Origin: Arthrobacter cheniae
GTDB lineage: Bacteria; Actinomycetota; Actinomycetes; Actinomycetales; Micrococcaceae
Assembly (NCBI RefSeq): GCF_003602275.1
Contig: NZ_QZVT01000004.1
Coordinates: 364,463-428,462, forward strand
DNA length: 64,000 nucleotides
Direction of reading: 5' to 3'
The notes under the pieces are model-generated. The model made no database searches and had not been told where the DNA came from. It worked only from the letters and a program-made list of their open reading frames with translations. Position numbers and translations under genes: made by a program. This document shows, one piece after another, positions 36,649 to 45,588 of this stretch (position 1 is the stretch's first letter; each line of letters starts with the position of its first letter).

Positions 36649-38160
36649 TCAGCGAGTTCCGGCCCGGTACTTTCCTGCGCGACGCACCAGCCGGTCTGCT
36701 GAGGGAAGGCCCTTGACCCGGGCCAGCTCGTACTCGATGGCGACGGCCATCCGCTCGCAGAACGCCCGCCCTTCGTCGGCGGCGTCGGGCCGTTCGTCCA
36801 CCACGTGGTCCACGACGCCCCGGTCGACCAACGCAGCGACCTTCACCCCCTGCGCCTCAGCCATCTCCGGAGCCCGATCCACCGTCCGGTGCACGATCGC
36901 GCTCGCACCCTCCGGGGGTAACGGCGAGAGCCAGGCATGCTCGGCGGCGATGGTGCTGTCGGCGGGCAGCAGCGCGAGCGCCCCTCCACCCGCACCCTGT
37001 CCCAGCAGCACGGACACCGACGGCGATGCGATCCCGATGAGATTGTGCAGGGAACGGGCGATCTCGCCGGCGAGCCCGCCCTCCTCGGCCTCCTTCGACA
37101 GGTCCGCGCCTGCGGTGTCGATGACCGTGAGCAGGGGCAGGCCGAGTTCCTCGGCGAGCTTCATGCCGCGGCGGGCTTCGCGCAGCGACGCCGGCCCCAT
37201 CACGGAGTCGCCCGGCTGGCGGGGCCGCTGGTGCCCGAGCACGATGCACGGCTGCTCACCGAAGCGTGCCAGGGCGAGCAGGAGTCCCGGGTCCTTCTCC
37301 CCCTGGCCCGTACCGTTCAGGGGCAGGACGTCCCGGGCACCATAGGCGAGCAGGCGGCGGAGGTCGGGCCTCCGGCGATTGCGGGAGATGAGGATCGAGG
37401 CCCACGCGTCACCGGCCCCAGGGCGGACGGATGCGGTCGGCGGTGGCTCGGGCATGGCGGACGGCTGCGCGAGCAGCACGGTCAGGGCCTTGTCGACGAT
37501 CCCCGCCAGGTGCTCGGGCGGGACGACGGCGTCGATGAGGCCCTTGTCGAAGAGGTTCTCGGCGGTCTGGACCCCGGGCGGGAACGGCTTCCCGTACAGC
37601 GCCTCGTAGACGCGGGGACCCAGGAACCCGAGCAGCGCCCCCGGTTCCGCGACCGTGACGTGGCCGAGGGAACCCCAGGATGCCATGACGCCGCCGGTCG
37701 TCGGATGCCTGAGGTAGACGAGGTACGGCAGTCCGGCCTGCCGATGGGCCCGGACCGCCCCGGTGATGTCCACCATGGACAGGAACGCCGGTGTCCCCTC
37801 CTGCATGCGCGTACCGCCCGAGGCCGGTCCGGCGAGCAGGGGTAACCGCTCCGCCGTGGCCCGGAGGATCGCCGCGGTGATCCGGTGCGCGGCAGCACTC
37901 CCGATCGAGCCTGCGAGGAACGTGAACTCCGAGACGATGACGGCCACGCGTCGGCCGTGGATGAGCCCCTCACCCGTCAGGACGGATTCGTCAGCACCGC
38001 TCTTCTCCCGAGCCCGCCGTAGCTCCTCCTCATAGGACGCTGTGGCGCCGGGGTACGGCGTGGGCACGGCACTGTCCCACGAGGCGAAGGACCCCGTGTC
38101 GAGCACTGCGTCGATGAGCTCGAGGGCCGTGAGGTGCCTGGCCGGAGCATCGGAGCTCAC
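36649..38160 (-). CDS. acyl-CoA carboxyltransferase-domain protein (AccD/AccA-like), possible acyl-CoA decarboxylase
   Basis: 503 residues with two crotonase-fold halves like carboxyltransferase beta and alpha joined in one chain. Half 1 shows LPLLAGPASGGTRMQEGTPAF; half 2 has LPLLTVIDTAGADLSKEAEEGGLAGEIA and VLLGQGAGGGALALLPA. The Cys4 zinc finger of classical AccD is absent. No biotin carboxylase or carrier gene is nearby. It is coupled (ATGA overlap) to a CaiB-type CoA-transferase behind a MatC-like carrier. It may decarboxylate a malonyl-CoA-type thioester, similar in logic to MdcDE; that role is inference. Ordinary acyl-CoA carboxylase beta/alpha subunit is the alternative. Confidence 0.8.
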   Translation of the reverse strand: MSSDAPARHLTALELIDAVLDTGSFASWDSAVPTPYPGATASYEEELRRAREKSGADESVLTGEGLIHGRRVAVIVSEFTFLAGSIGSAAAHRITAAILRATAERLPLLAGPASGGTRMQEGTPAFLSMVDITGAVRAHRQAGLPYLVYLRHPTTGGVMASWGSLGHVTVAEPGALLGFLGPRVYEALYGKPFPPGVQTAENLFDKGLIDAVVPPEHLAGIVDKALTVLLAQPSAMPEPPPTASVRPGAGDAWASILISRNRRRPDLRRLLAYGARDVLPLNGTGQGEKDPGLLLALARFGEQPCIVLGHQRPRQPGDSVMGPASLREARRGMKLAEELGLPLLTVIDTAGADLSKEAEEGGLAGEIARSLHNLIGIASPSVSVLLGQGAGGGALALLPADSTIAAEHAWLSPLPPEGASAIVHRTVDRAPEMAEAQGVKVAALVDRGVVDHVVDERPDAADEGRAFCERMAVAIEYELARVKGLPSADRLVRRAGKYRAGTR

Positions 38161-39389
38161 GCGCCGGCACCGCCGGGCGCGGGTTGCGCGAGCCAGGCGC
38201 GGATTGCCGCACCGTCGCCGTCGAGCAGTGGCGGGGCCGTATGGCTGGTGGTCGTGGTCTCGGAGGTGCCGTCGAAAAAGCGCAGTGGCGGTCCGGGCAG
38301 GGCGATGTCGCCGAGGACCGGATGCTGCACGGTCATGAGCAGCCCCTGCGAGTGCACCTGCTCCCAGGCGTACACCTCATCGAGGGTGCGCACCTTGCCG
38401 GCGGGTATGCCCGCCTCATTGAGTCTGGTGAGCAGCGGCTCGGCCTCGTAGGCGGAGAAGGCATCCTCGATGACGCCGATCAGCAGGTCCCGGTTCCGCA
38501 CGCGGTCCGCGTTGGTGGCGAACTCCGGCCTGGCGGCGTCGATCCCGAAGGCCGCCGTGAAGGTGGCCCACAGCTTCTCGCTGCCCACGCTGATCTGCAC
38601 CTTGCCGCCGCGGCAGCTGAACAGGCCGTACGGCGCGATCGACGGGTGGTGGTTGCCCTGCGCCTGCGGCACCTCACCGGCCACGGTGGTCCGTGTCCCC
38701 TGGAAGGCGTGGACTCCGATGATGGCCGCCAGCAGCGAGGTGCGCACCACCTGTCCCCGGCCCGTCTGCTCGCGCTCCAGCAGGGCGGCGACGGCGCCGT
38801 ACGCTCCGTACATCCCGGACAGGAGGTCCGCGATGGGGACGCCCACGCGCTGCGGATTGTCAGGGTCCGGCCCGGTGATCGACATGAGTCCTGCCTCACC
38901 CTGGACGATCTGGTCGTACCCGCTGCGCTTCGCCTCGGGCCCGTCGTGGCCGAAGCCAGTGATGGAGAGGATGACCAGGCCGGGGTTGAGTTCGAGCATC
39001 GCGTCCGTCGAGAAGCCGAGCCGGTCGAGGACACCGGTCCGGAAGTTCTCGATCACGACGTCGGCGCGGCGCAGCAGTTCCGTGAGCACGGATCTGCCGT
39101 CGTCGCTCTTGAGGTCCAGCGCGATCGACTCCTTGTTCCTGTTGCAGGACAGGAAGTAGGTGGACTGCCGATCATCCTCCGGACCCACGAAGGGCGGCCC
39201 CCACCCTCGGGTATCGTCACCGGTCCCGGGGGTCTCGACCTTGATCACGCGCGCACCGAGGTCCCCGAGCATCATCCCGGCGTGCGGGCCTGCGAGCGCC
39301 CGGCTGAGGTCGACGACGAGGCGCCCGGCGAGCGGGCCCCCGCGTCCACCGCTCCCGTGGATGGTGGCTTCGGATGTCTCGGCGTTCAT
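38157..39389 (-). CDS. CaiB/BaiF (class III) CoA-transferase
   Basis: 410 residues. Family III CoA-transferase: LVVDLSRALAGPHAGMMLGDLGARVIKVE at the N-terminus, NRNKESIALDLKSDDGR, then VVIENFRTGVLDRLGF and the substrate loop GFGHDGPEAKRSGYD. It transfers CoA between a donor (often succinyl- or acetyl-CoA) and an acid. ATG 39389 has GGAGGA upstream. It overlaps the carboxyltransferase gene by 4 bp and lies 44 bp downstream of the MatC-like carrier, so one operon is likely. Confidence 0.92.
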   Translation of the reverse strand: MNAETSEATIHGSGGRGGPLAGRLVVDLSRALAGPHAGMMLGDLGARVIKVETPGTGDDTRGWGPPFVGPEDDRQSTYFLSCNRNKESIALDLKSDDGRSVLTELLRRADVVIENFRTGVLDRLGFSTDAMLELNPGLVILSITGFGHDGPEAKRSGYDQIVQGEAGLMSITGPDPDNPQRVGVPIADLLSGMYGAYGAVAALLEREQTGRGQVVRTSLLAAIIGVHAFQGTRTTVAGEVPQAQGNHHPSIAPYGLFSCRGGKVQISVGSEKLWATFTAAFGIDAARPEFATNADRVRNRDLLIGVIEDAFSAYEAEPLLTRLNEAGIPAGKVRTLDEVYAWEQVHSQGLLMTVQHPVLGDIALPGPPLRFFDGTSETTTTSHTAPPLLDGDGAAIRAWLAQPAPGGAGA

Positions 39390-39433
39390 TCTTCCTCCGG
39401 AGTTGCTCGTGCGGTGGCGTGCGGGCGGACGGC

Positions 39434-40798
39434 TTACAGCCAGCCCGGCACCACGAGGACGAGCCACGCGATGACCGGTCCGGCGACCACGACGATCGCG
39501 CCGTAGCCGAGGATTTGCTTGTAGAAGCGTTCCTTGTCCGTCCCCTCCGGTGCATTGGCGAGCACGAGGGCACCGTTGGTGGAGAAGGGCGAGACGTCGA
39601 CGATGGTGGAGGACACCGCCAGGGCGCACACCACGCCGACCGCGCCCACGGCACCGGTCTCGAGGAACGGGATGGCGAGGGGGATCAGGGCCGCGAGGAT
39701 CGCCGTCGACGAGGCGAAGGCGGAGACCACGGCGCCGATGTAGCAGATGAGCAGTGCCGCGAGCAGCGGCATACCGAGGCCAGCGACACCATCGGATACG
39801 TATTCGATCGTCCCGGCGGCCTCCAGGACGCCCACGAACGTGAGCATGCCGCAGATGAGCAGCACGGTGGACCAGGCGATCTTGTTGACGGCACCGCTCT
39901 GGGCCTTCGGCGAGATCAGCGCGAGAATGACGGCGACCGTGATGGCGACGAATCCGACGTCGACCTTGAAGCCGAGTGCGATGACGGCGAGCGCGATCAG
40001 GCCGATGATGGTGGCGACCTGCGAGATGCGGTCCTCGCGTGTCACCGTGGCGACACCGCCGTCGCCGGCAGGGTCACGAGGACCGTAGGTGCCGCTGCCG
40101 GTGCCCTTGTAGGCGACGTCCGCGCGGCGCGCCCCGGGACTCGCGTTGAGCCGGGCTTCGGCCGCCTCCTCGACGAAGTGGGTCATCCGCGAGGACATGA
40201 GCGTCCGCCCGCCGAGGACGACGAAGAGCACGACGGCGATGAGCAGGTTGAAGATGAAGCTGGCGAGGAAGAGTGCGAGGGGGCTCGAATCGAAGCCGGA
40301 TCCGCCGACGATGTCATTGACGATCACGCCGTAGACCGCGATGGGTGAGAACCCGCCGGCCTGTGCGCCGTGGACCACCATCATGCCCATGAGGAGCGGG
40401 GAGATCTTGTGGCGGGCCGCGAAACCGAGCGCCACGGGAGCCATGATGGCGACAGCGGCGGGGCCGAGGGCGCCGACCGCGGTGATGACGGCGGTGATCA
40501 GGAACATGACCCACGGGATGAGGGCGACGCGGTTGCGGACGAGTTTCACCGCGCCCCGGACGAGCAGGTCGATGGTGCCGTTGTTCTGGGCGATGGCGAA
40601 GAGGTAGGTCACCCCCACGAGGGTGAGGAAGAGCCCGCCCGGGAATTCGGCGATGATGTCGTCGGTCTCCATGCCGAGGAAGACCGCTCCGAGGAGGAAC
40701 GCCCCCACGAACGCGAGTGCGCCCATGTTGATGGGCAGCAGGGTGGCTATCAGGAACATCGCCGCGAGGATGATGATCGATAGGAGTGGAGCGGACAT
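39434..40798 (-). CDS. MatC-like dicarboxylate (malonate-type) carrier, SLC13/ion-transporter superfamily
   Basis: 454 residues, about 11-12 membrane segments in two halves, with a hydrophilic loop of about 45 residues (residues 205-250). The N-terminal half matches MatC-type carriers: FPGGLFLTLVGVTYLFAIAQNNGTIDLL, GALGPAAVAIMAPVALGFAARHKI and HGAQAGGFSPIAVYG. MatC is the malonate carrier of the rhizobial malonate system. The C-terminal hairpin carries SSTAILAALIPLAIPFLE and DVSPFSTNGAL, typical of SLC13 carriers. It would bring in the substrate for the downstream CoA-transferase. Divergent from the GntR regulator. Confidence 0.85.
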   Translation of the reverse strand: MSAPLLSIIILAAMFLIATLLPINMGALAFVGAFLLGAVFLGMETDDIIAEFPGGLFLTLVGVTYLFAIAQNNGTIDLLVRGAVKLVRNRVALIPWVMFLITAVITAVGALGPAAVAIMAPVALGFAARHKISPLLMGMMVVHGAQAGGFSPIAVYGVIVNDIVGGSGFDSSPLALFLASFIFNLLIAVVLFVVLGGRTLMSSRMTHFVEEAAEARLNASPGARRADVAYKGTGSGTYGPRDPAGDGGVATVTREDRISQVATIIGLIALAVIALGFKVDVGFVAITVAVILALISPKAQSGAVNKIAWSTVLLICGMLTFVGVLEAAGTIEYVSDGVAGLGMPLLAALLICYIGAVVSAFASSTAILAALIPLAIPFLETGAVGAVGVVCALAVSSTIVDVSPFSTNGALVLANAPEGTDKERFYKQILGYGAIVVVAGPVIAWLVLVVPGWL

Positions 40799-40934
40799 CG
40801 TTATCCTCCAGCGGGCGACGGACAGGGTGGTGTGACCTGAAGCACAGGACCACTGGACTAGCCTGTAGGAGAGTGGGTGTCCCTGTCAATAATGGACCGG
40901 TAGCATGAGCCCACCACTATCGGGGAGAGCCAGA

Positions 40935-41636
40935 ATGAGTGACGCCGCGAGTCCGCAACCGCTGGGGCGCCTTGCCCGCCCCCGGCTGTACGAGCAGCTC
41001 GTCGAGCAGCTCCTGGGCTATATCGAGTCCGCCAGGTTGCGCCCAGGGGACCTGCTACCCGCAGAACGCGACCTCGCCGAACGGCTCGGCGTCTCGAGGG
41101 CCACCCTCGCCCAGGCGCTCGTGGCCCTCGAAGTCCTCGGCGTGATCGACGTCCAGCACGGCACCGGCGCAGTCCTCCGTCACCGCGCGAGCGTGGCCAG
41201 CGTCATCAAGGGGCTGCGTGAACACCAGAGCCGCCTTCCCGACATCGTCGAGGCCCGCAGCACACTCGAGGTGAGACTCGCAGCCCTCGCCGCGGAACGG
41301 CGTACCGAGGAGGATCTCGTAGCGATCGATCACGCCCTCGCGGCGATGCAGGCGGAGATCGACGACGGCGACCGCGGAGCGCACGGCGACGAACTGTTCC
41401 ACCAGGCTGTGACGGCAGCGGCGCACTCCCCCGTGATGGCGCAGCTCATGGCCTTCATCGGCGAGATGGTCCTCGAGACCCGGTTGGAGTCCCTCGCCCA
41501 GCCGGGCCGGCCGGAGCAGTCCCTGGTCTCGCACCGCGGTATCGCCGGCGCCATCCGGTCACAGGATGCCGCTGCCGCCGCGGAGGCGATGCAGCGGCAC
41601 ATCGAGCTCGTATCGGACGTCGCGCTCCTCAAGTAG
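40935..41636 (+). CDS. GntR-family regulator, FCD subfamily
   Basis: 233 residues. N-terminal winged HTH (about 17-80; LLPAERDLAERLGVSRATLAQALVALEVLGVI) and C-terminal FCD ligand domain (about 90-225; ARSTLEVRLAALAAE..., DELFHQAVTAAAHSPV, SHRGIAGAI) with the metal-binding Asp/His pattern. FCD regulators sense organic acids, and malonate regulators such as MatR belong here. ATG 40935 has GGGGAG 7 nt upstream; ATG 40905 lacks a ribosome site. It is divergent from the carrier operon with a 136-bp shared region, so it probably regulates it. Confidence 0.9.
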   Translation: MSDAASPQPLGRLARPRLYEQLVEQLLGYIESARLRPGDLLPAERDLAERLGVSRATLAQALVALEVLGVIDVQHGTGAVLRHRASVASVIKGLREHQSRLPDIVEARSTLEVRLAALAAERRTEEDLVAIDHALAAMQAEIDDGDRGAHGDELFHQAVTAAAHSPVMAQLMAFIGEMVLETRLESLAQPGRPEQSLVSHRGIAGAIRSQDAAAAAEAMQRHIELVSDVALLK

Positions 41637-41747
41637 CGTCGCCGGGTCCGGAAGACCGTGCACCCGGCCAGCACACGAACCACCGGGAACGACGACGGCC
41701 GACCCCCTGGGGAGCCGGCCGCCTTCGATTATCGGGTACTGCGGGGA

Positions 41748-42212
41748 TCAGTCCTCGGACACCTGCGCCGCGAGGTTCGCCAGCGTCGTGTCCAGTGCCT
41801 CCTGCGGCACGGCAGGAAAGCTGATCGTCTTCAGGAGGTCCTTGTCCGTCACGGCGGACCAGTCGTAGGTGACCGAGACGTCGGTCGAATCGGGGCCGCT
41901 GGCCTCGAAGCGCCAGACCCACTCCCATCCCGGGGGCTCCTCGCCGGCCGGTGCGGTCTTCCACGCGAGCAGCTTGTTCTCGTCGTAGCCCACCACGTGG
42001 TTGTCCGTCTGGTAGTCACCGCCCATCTTGTCCCAGTTCTGGTTCATGGTGAACACCTGGCCGGCGGCGGTGATGCGATCGGACTTGCTGTCCGACTGCA
42101 CCATGCCTGATCCGTCCAGCGCCGCGTGGTGCGCGGGGTTGGACAGGAAGGCGAAGATTGCTCCCGCCGGAGCATCGATGGTCCGTGTCGCGGAAATTCT
42201 TGTCTCACTCAT
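41748..42212 (-). CDS. SRPBCC (START-like) family protein
   Basis: 154 residues; polyketide cyclase/START-like fold, as shown by the opening SATRTIDAPAGAIFAFLSNPAHHAALDGSG, the middle WVWRFEASGPDSTDVSVTYDWSAV and the C-terminal amphipathic helix (ALDTTLANLAAQV). Such proteins form a hydrophobic cavity for lipids or small ligands, and enzymatic activity cannot be predicted. ATG 42212 with AAGGAG 8 nt before it. It lies between the GntR gene and ligD, convergent to the former. Confidence 0.8.
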   Translation of the reverse strand: MSETRISATRTIDAPAGAIFAFLSNPAHHAALDGSGMVQSDSKSDRITAAGQVFTMNQNWDKMGGDYQTDNHVVGYDENKLLAWKTAPAGEEPPGWEWVWRFEASGPDSTDVSVTYDWSAVTDKDLLKTISFPAVPQEALDTTLANLAAQVSED

Positions 42213-42352
42213 ACGGCGTTCTCCTTCAGGTGGTGGTCGACATGCGTCGCTTGCGAGGGTCGGCACGCGGTCGTCGTGCCTTCCCCCCTATAGCCCCGAA
42301 CGCGCAGGTTCCTGTGGTTGTTCCGCCGGTGATCGGCGCAGGACCCCTCGAG

Positions 42353-44947
42353 TCACATCTCGACGACGACGTCCGACGGCGTCTTGTCGGGTCGCCAGCC
42401 CCGCCATACCGGATGGCGCAACCGTCCCGTACCGGTGTGCTCGCTGTACTGGACCTCCCCGACCAGGGAGGGCCGTACCCAGTGCGCGTCCGACGCATCA
42501 GCGCCGGGAACGCCGTCGAGCGGAGCCGTCTTCCGCGCCAGCTTCTTCAGTCGCGAGCCGACCTCTGCGAGATCGCGCTCGGTCAGTCCCGAACCCACAC
42601 GTCCCACGTAGCGCAGGTCCACGCCGTCGGGCACGGCGACGAGGAGCGAACCGACCTTCGAGGCGCGATTTCCCCTGCCCGGCCTCCAGCCCACCACCAC
42701 GACCTCCTGCGTGTGCAGGTGCTTGATCTTCACCCACGACGCCGACCGCGCCCCGGGCTGGTAGTCGCTCGTCAGGCGTTTGGCCATGATGCCCTCGAGG
42801 CCCAGGTGCCGGCTTGCCTCCACCGCTTCCTCGAGTGTCGCGTCGAGGGTCGGGGGAACCTGGATGTGGCGGTCCTCCGCTTCGTCGACGGCTTTCTCGA
42901 GCAGCTCCCGCCGCTGGCAGTACTCGAGCCCGGTGAGGTCGTTGCCGTCGAGCTCGAGAAGGTCGAACAGCATGAGCACCACGGGTGTCTTTTTCCGTGC
43001 GGCGTCGATCTCGGCCCGGTGGGTGAGCTTCATGCGGGTCTGCAGCAGGCCGAAGTCCGGGCGACCCTTGGCGTTGAGGGCTACGATCTCGCCGTCGAGC
43101 ACGGCGCTCCCGGCACTGAGGAGATTCCCCAGGTCAGCGAACTCCGGGTAGGTCGGCGTGGTGTCGATGCCGTTGCGGCTCGCCAGGGTCACCGTCCCGT
43201 CCTTCACCACCGCGATGCAGCGAACGCCGTCCCACTTCATCTCGTAGGCCCACTGATCGGGATCGGCAATTCCCTGTTCGGAGCTGAGCGTCGCGAGCAT
43301 CGGTCGGGCACTTCCCGCACCGACCCATCTGCCCGATGCGGTCGCGGCCTGTCCAGGCGACTCTGCGGACACCGACCGCGCGTCCTCGATCACGTCCGCG
43401 TCCCGGTTTGCGGATGCATTCTCGGGGTCGTCCCCGGACACGACCGGATGCCTCGCTGGGTCCTCTGCCTGCGGGTTATCAAGCCCGTCAGCACCGGCCG
43501 ACGGGAGTCGCGCCTCCGCCGGCTGCTCCTTCATGAGGTGGATCAGCCAGTTGCTCCTGCCGTTCGAGCCGCCGCCGGTATTAATCAGGGCGTAGCGCCG
43601 GATCGCCGTGCCGCCCAGGGCCAGGCCGCCGTCGGGCTTGCCATGCAGTGTGCAGATGACTTCCTTGCCGTCGCGCCACTTCTCGAGCTCGAAGGTGCCT
43701 GTGTCCCAGATGGTCACCTCTCCCCCACCATATTCCCCCTTCGGAATAGTTCCTTCGAAGGCGCCGTAGTCGAGCGGATGATCCTCGGTCTGCACAGCGA
43801 GGTGGTTCTTGCTCGGCGTCAGGGGCGGTCCCTTGGGGATGGCCCATGACACCAGCACGCCCTCGCGCTCGAGCCGGAAATCGTAGTGGAGGCGCCGCGC
43901 GTGGTGCTCCTGGATGACGAAGCTGTTGCCTCCTGTCGGGCCGACGCCGTCGGGGACCGGCTCCGGAGTCTTCGACGCGTCCCGCATGGCCCGGTAGGTC
44001 GACAACCGGTCCGACGCCGATGCGGGTGCGCCGTCGCTGGCCGGAAGCGGCGGCGTCGCCGGTGCCAGGATGTCACCGAGGGTCTCGACCCGCTGCAGGA
44101 CCTCCCGGTAGCCCAGATGCGCGAGATCCTCGGCCTCGATCTCCTCCCAGGTACGGGGTGCGGCCACTGTCGGCTCGAAGCGCCCCCGCAGGGAGTAGGG
44201 GCTCACCGTCGTCTTGTTCGCGTTGTTCTGGCTCCAGTCCACCAGGACCCTGCGGGAGCGCAGCGCTTTCTTCATGTCACTGACGGCGAGGTCAGGGTGA
44301 TCCGCCTCGAGCGCCCGTGCCAGTTCGTGCGCCACGGCGGATACCTGCTCGGAGGTCTGCCTGCCGTCGAGCGCGCAGTAGAGATGGATGCCCTTGGACC
44401 CGCTGGTGACGGGGAACGGCTCGAGCCCCATGTCCTGCAGGATGGGCCGCGCCAACAGGGCCACCGCGGCGCAGTCGGCGAGACCGGCTCCGGGACCCGG
44501 ATCGAGGTCGAGGACCATGCGGTCCGGGTTCCCCTTCGCGCCGTCCGGCCCGAAGCGCCACTGCGGCACATGGATCTCGATCGCGGCGATCTGCCCCAGC
44601 CAGGTCAGGGTCGCGAGGTCGTCGACCATCGGATAGACGTTGGTGTGGTCCTTGTGCTGGATGGCGTTGCGCGGCACCCAGGCCGGAGCGTTGTCATCGA
44701 TGTTCTTCTGGAAGAACACCTGCCCTGGCTCCTCGGCCGTCCCCACGCCGTGGACCCAGCGCTTCCGCGTGACCGGACGGTGGCCCGCATGGAGGATGAC
44801 GTGGGGGGCGACGGCGGCGTAGTAGGCGAGGACGTCCGCCTTGGTGGTCCCGGTGGCGGGATACAGCACCTTGTCCAGGCTGGAGAGGCGGAGCGTGCGA
44901 CCTTCCACGGTGACGGTCTGCTGCCGTGCAGTGCGGGAAGGAGCCAT
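42353..44947 (-). CDS. ligD: multifunctional NHEJ DNA ligase LigD (Pol-PE-Lig order)
   Basis: Central bacterial non-homologous end joining enzyme, 864 residues. Domain order is polymerase/primase (about 1-300; metal DLDPG at 147-151), 3'-phosphoesterase (about 335-500; HHARRLHYD with catalytic His and Asp at 348-356), linker, then ATP-dependent ligase (about 550-864; KWDG with nucleophile K571). This matches the mycobacterial arrangement. The linker (about 475-545) is charged and low-complexity. AAGACT lies at 44959-44954, 6 nt before the ATG, with no Shine-Dalgarno, so a leaderless mRNA is likely; TTG 44989 is an alternative. Ku is encoded 640 bp away, across an SRPBCC gene. Confidence 0.95.
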   Translation of the reverse strand: MAPSRTARQQTVTVEGRTLRLSSLDKVLYPATGTTKADVLAYYAAVAPHVILHAGHRPVTRKRWVHGVGTAEEPGQVFFQKNIDDNAPAWVPRNAIQHKDHTNVYPMVDDLATLTWLGQIAAIEIHVPQWRFGPDGAKGNPDRMVLDLDPGPGAGLADCAAVALLARPILQDMGLEPFPVTSGSKGIHLYCALDGRQTSEQVSAVAHELARALEADHPDLAVSDMKKALRSRRVLVDWSQNNANKTTVSPYSLRGRFEPTVAAPRTWEEIEAEDLAHLGYREVLQRVETLGDILAPATPPLPASDGAPASASDRLSTYRAMRDASKTPEPVPDGVGPTGGNSFVIQEHHARRLHYDFRLEREGVLVSWAIPKGPPLTPSKNHLAVQTEDHPLDYGAFEGTIPKGEYGGGEVTIWDTGTFELEKWRDGKEVICTLHGKPDGGLALGGTAIRRYALINTGGGSNGRSNWLIHLMKEQPAEARLPSAGADGLDNPQAEDPARHPVVSGDDPENASANRDADVIEDARSVSAESPGQAATASGRWVGAGSARPMLATLSSEQGIADPDQWAYEMKWDGVRCIAVVKDGTVTLASRNGIDTTPTYPEFADLGNLLSAGSAVLDGEIVALNAKGRPDFGLLQTRMKLTHRAEIDAARKKTPVVLMLFDLLELDGNDLTGLEYCQRRELLEKAVDEAEDRHIQVPPTLDATLEEAVEASRHLGLEGIMAKRLTSDYQPGARSASWVKIKHLHTQEVVVVGWRPGRGNRASKVGSLLVAVPDGVDLRYVGRVGSGLTERDLAEVGSRLKKLARKTAPLDGVPGADASDAHWVRPSLVGEVQYSEHTGTGRLRHPVWRGWRPDKTPSDVVVEM

Positions 44948-45024
44948 TGACCCAGTCTTGACCGGATGTTCCCGGGATTCCAGTACCAATCAGCGTCCCG
45001 GCGCGTGGAAGCGCGGCGAAATCC

Positions 45025-45519
45025 CTAGTCGGCGAACTGCTTGCGGTACCGATCCACGTAGACGTCCCAGAGCGCAGGGTTCTGCCCGAGGTTGCGCTTG
45101 TTCAGGAAGTCGTCGAGCCCGGCAATGGTGAGATGCCAGCCGGCCGCCATGGTCGCCGAGTGCCTGGGGCTACCCGGAGTCAGGAACAGCACGAGCTGCG
45201 CACCGTTGTCACCGGTCCGGGTCAGTTCCCACCGGAGTGTGTCGGTCTCCCAGGTGTAGGCGAGCACCGAGGGCCGCTCCGCCTCCAGAACAGTGCCGCG
45301 CAGGGGCTTCTGGTCCGCGTACCGGAACAGGATCTCCTCGTCCTTCCGCGGCTCGAACTCCATCTCGCAGGGGAACCAGTACTTCAGCTTGTCGGCGTCG
45401 GTCAGGTGCTTCCACAGCACGGTCGGAGGAGACGCGAACTGGAACTCCAGGCGCAGTACGGTGCCGCCGTCGTCGGTGGTGGTCTTGCTGACGATGGGCT
45501 CTATGGTCTCGGAAGTCAC
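45025..45519 (-). CDS. AHSA1/SRPBCC family protein
   Basis: 164 residues, activator-of-Hsp90-ATPase-homology-1-like fold: VLRLEFQFASPPTVLWKHLTDADKLKYWFPCEMEFEP at the start and GWHLTIAGLDDFLNK at the end. TAGACT, an ideal actinobacterial -10, lies at 45531-45526, exactly 6 nt before the GTG, with no ribosome site: a convincing leaderless promoter. It sits in the ligD-ku gap with its own promoter, divergent from ku, and may or may not belong to repair. Confidence 0.82.
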   Translation of the reverse strand: MTSETIEPIVSKTTTDDGGTVLRLEFQFASPPTVLWKHLTDADKLKYWFPCEMEFEPRKDEEILFRYADQKPLRGTVLEAERPSVLAYTWETDTLRWELTRTGDNGAQLVLFLTPGSPRHSATMAAGWHLTIAGLDDFLNKRNLGQNPALWDVYVDRYRKQFAD

Positions 45520-45588
45520 CCCCCAAGTCTAGGGGTGGCAGCCCCGCCTCCACTGGCCCGGTAAGCCTGCTTGGTGTTCACTTGGTCC

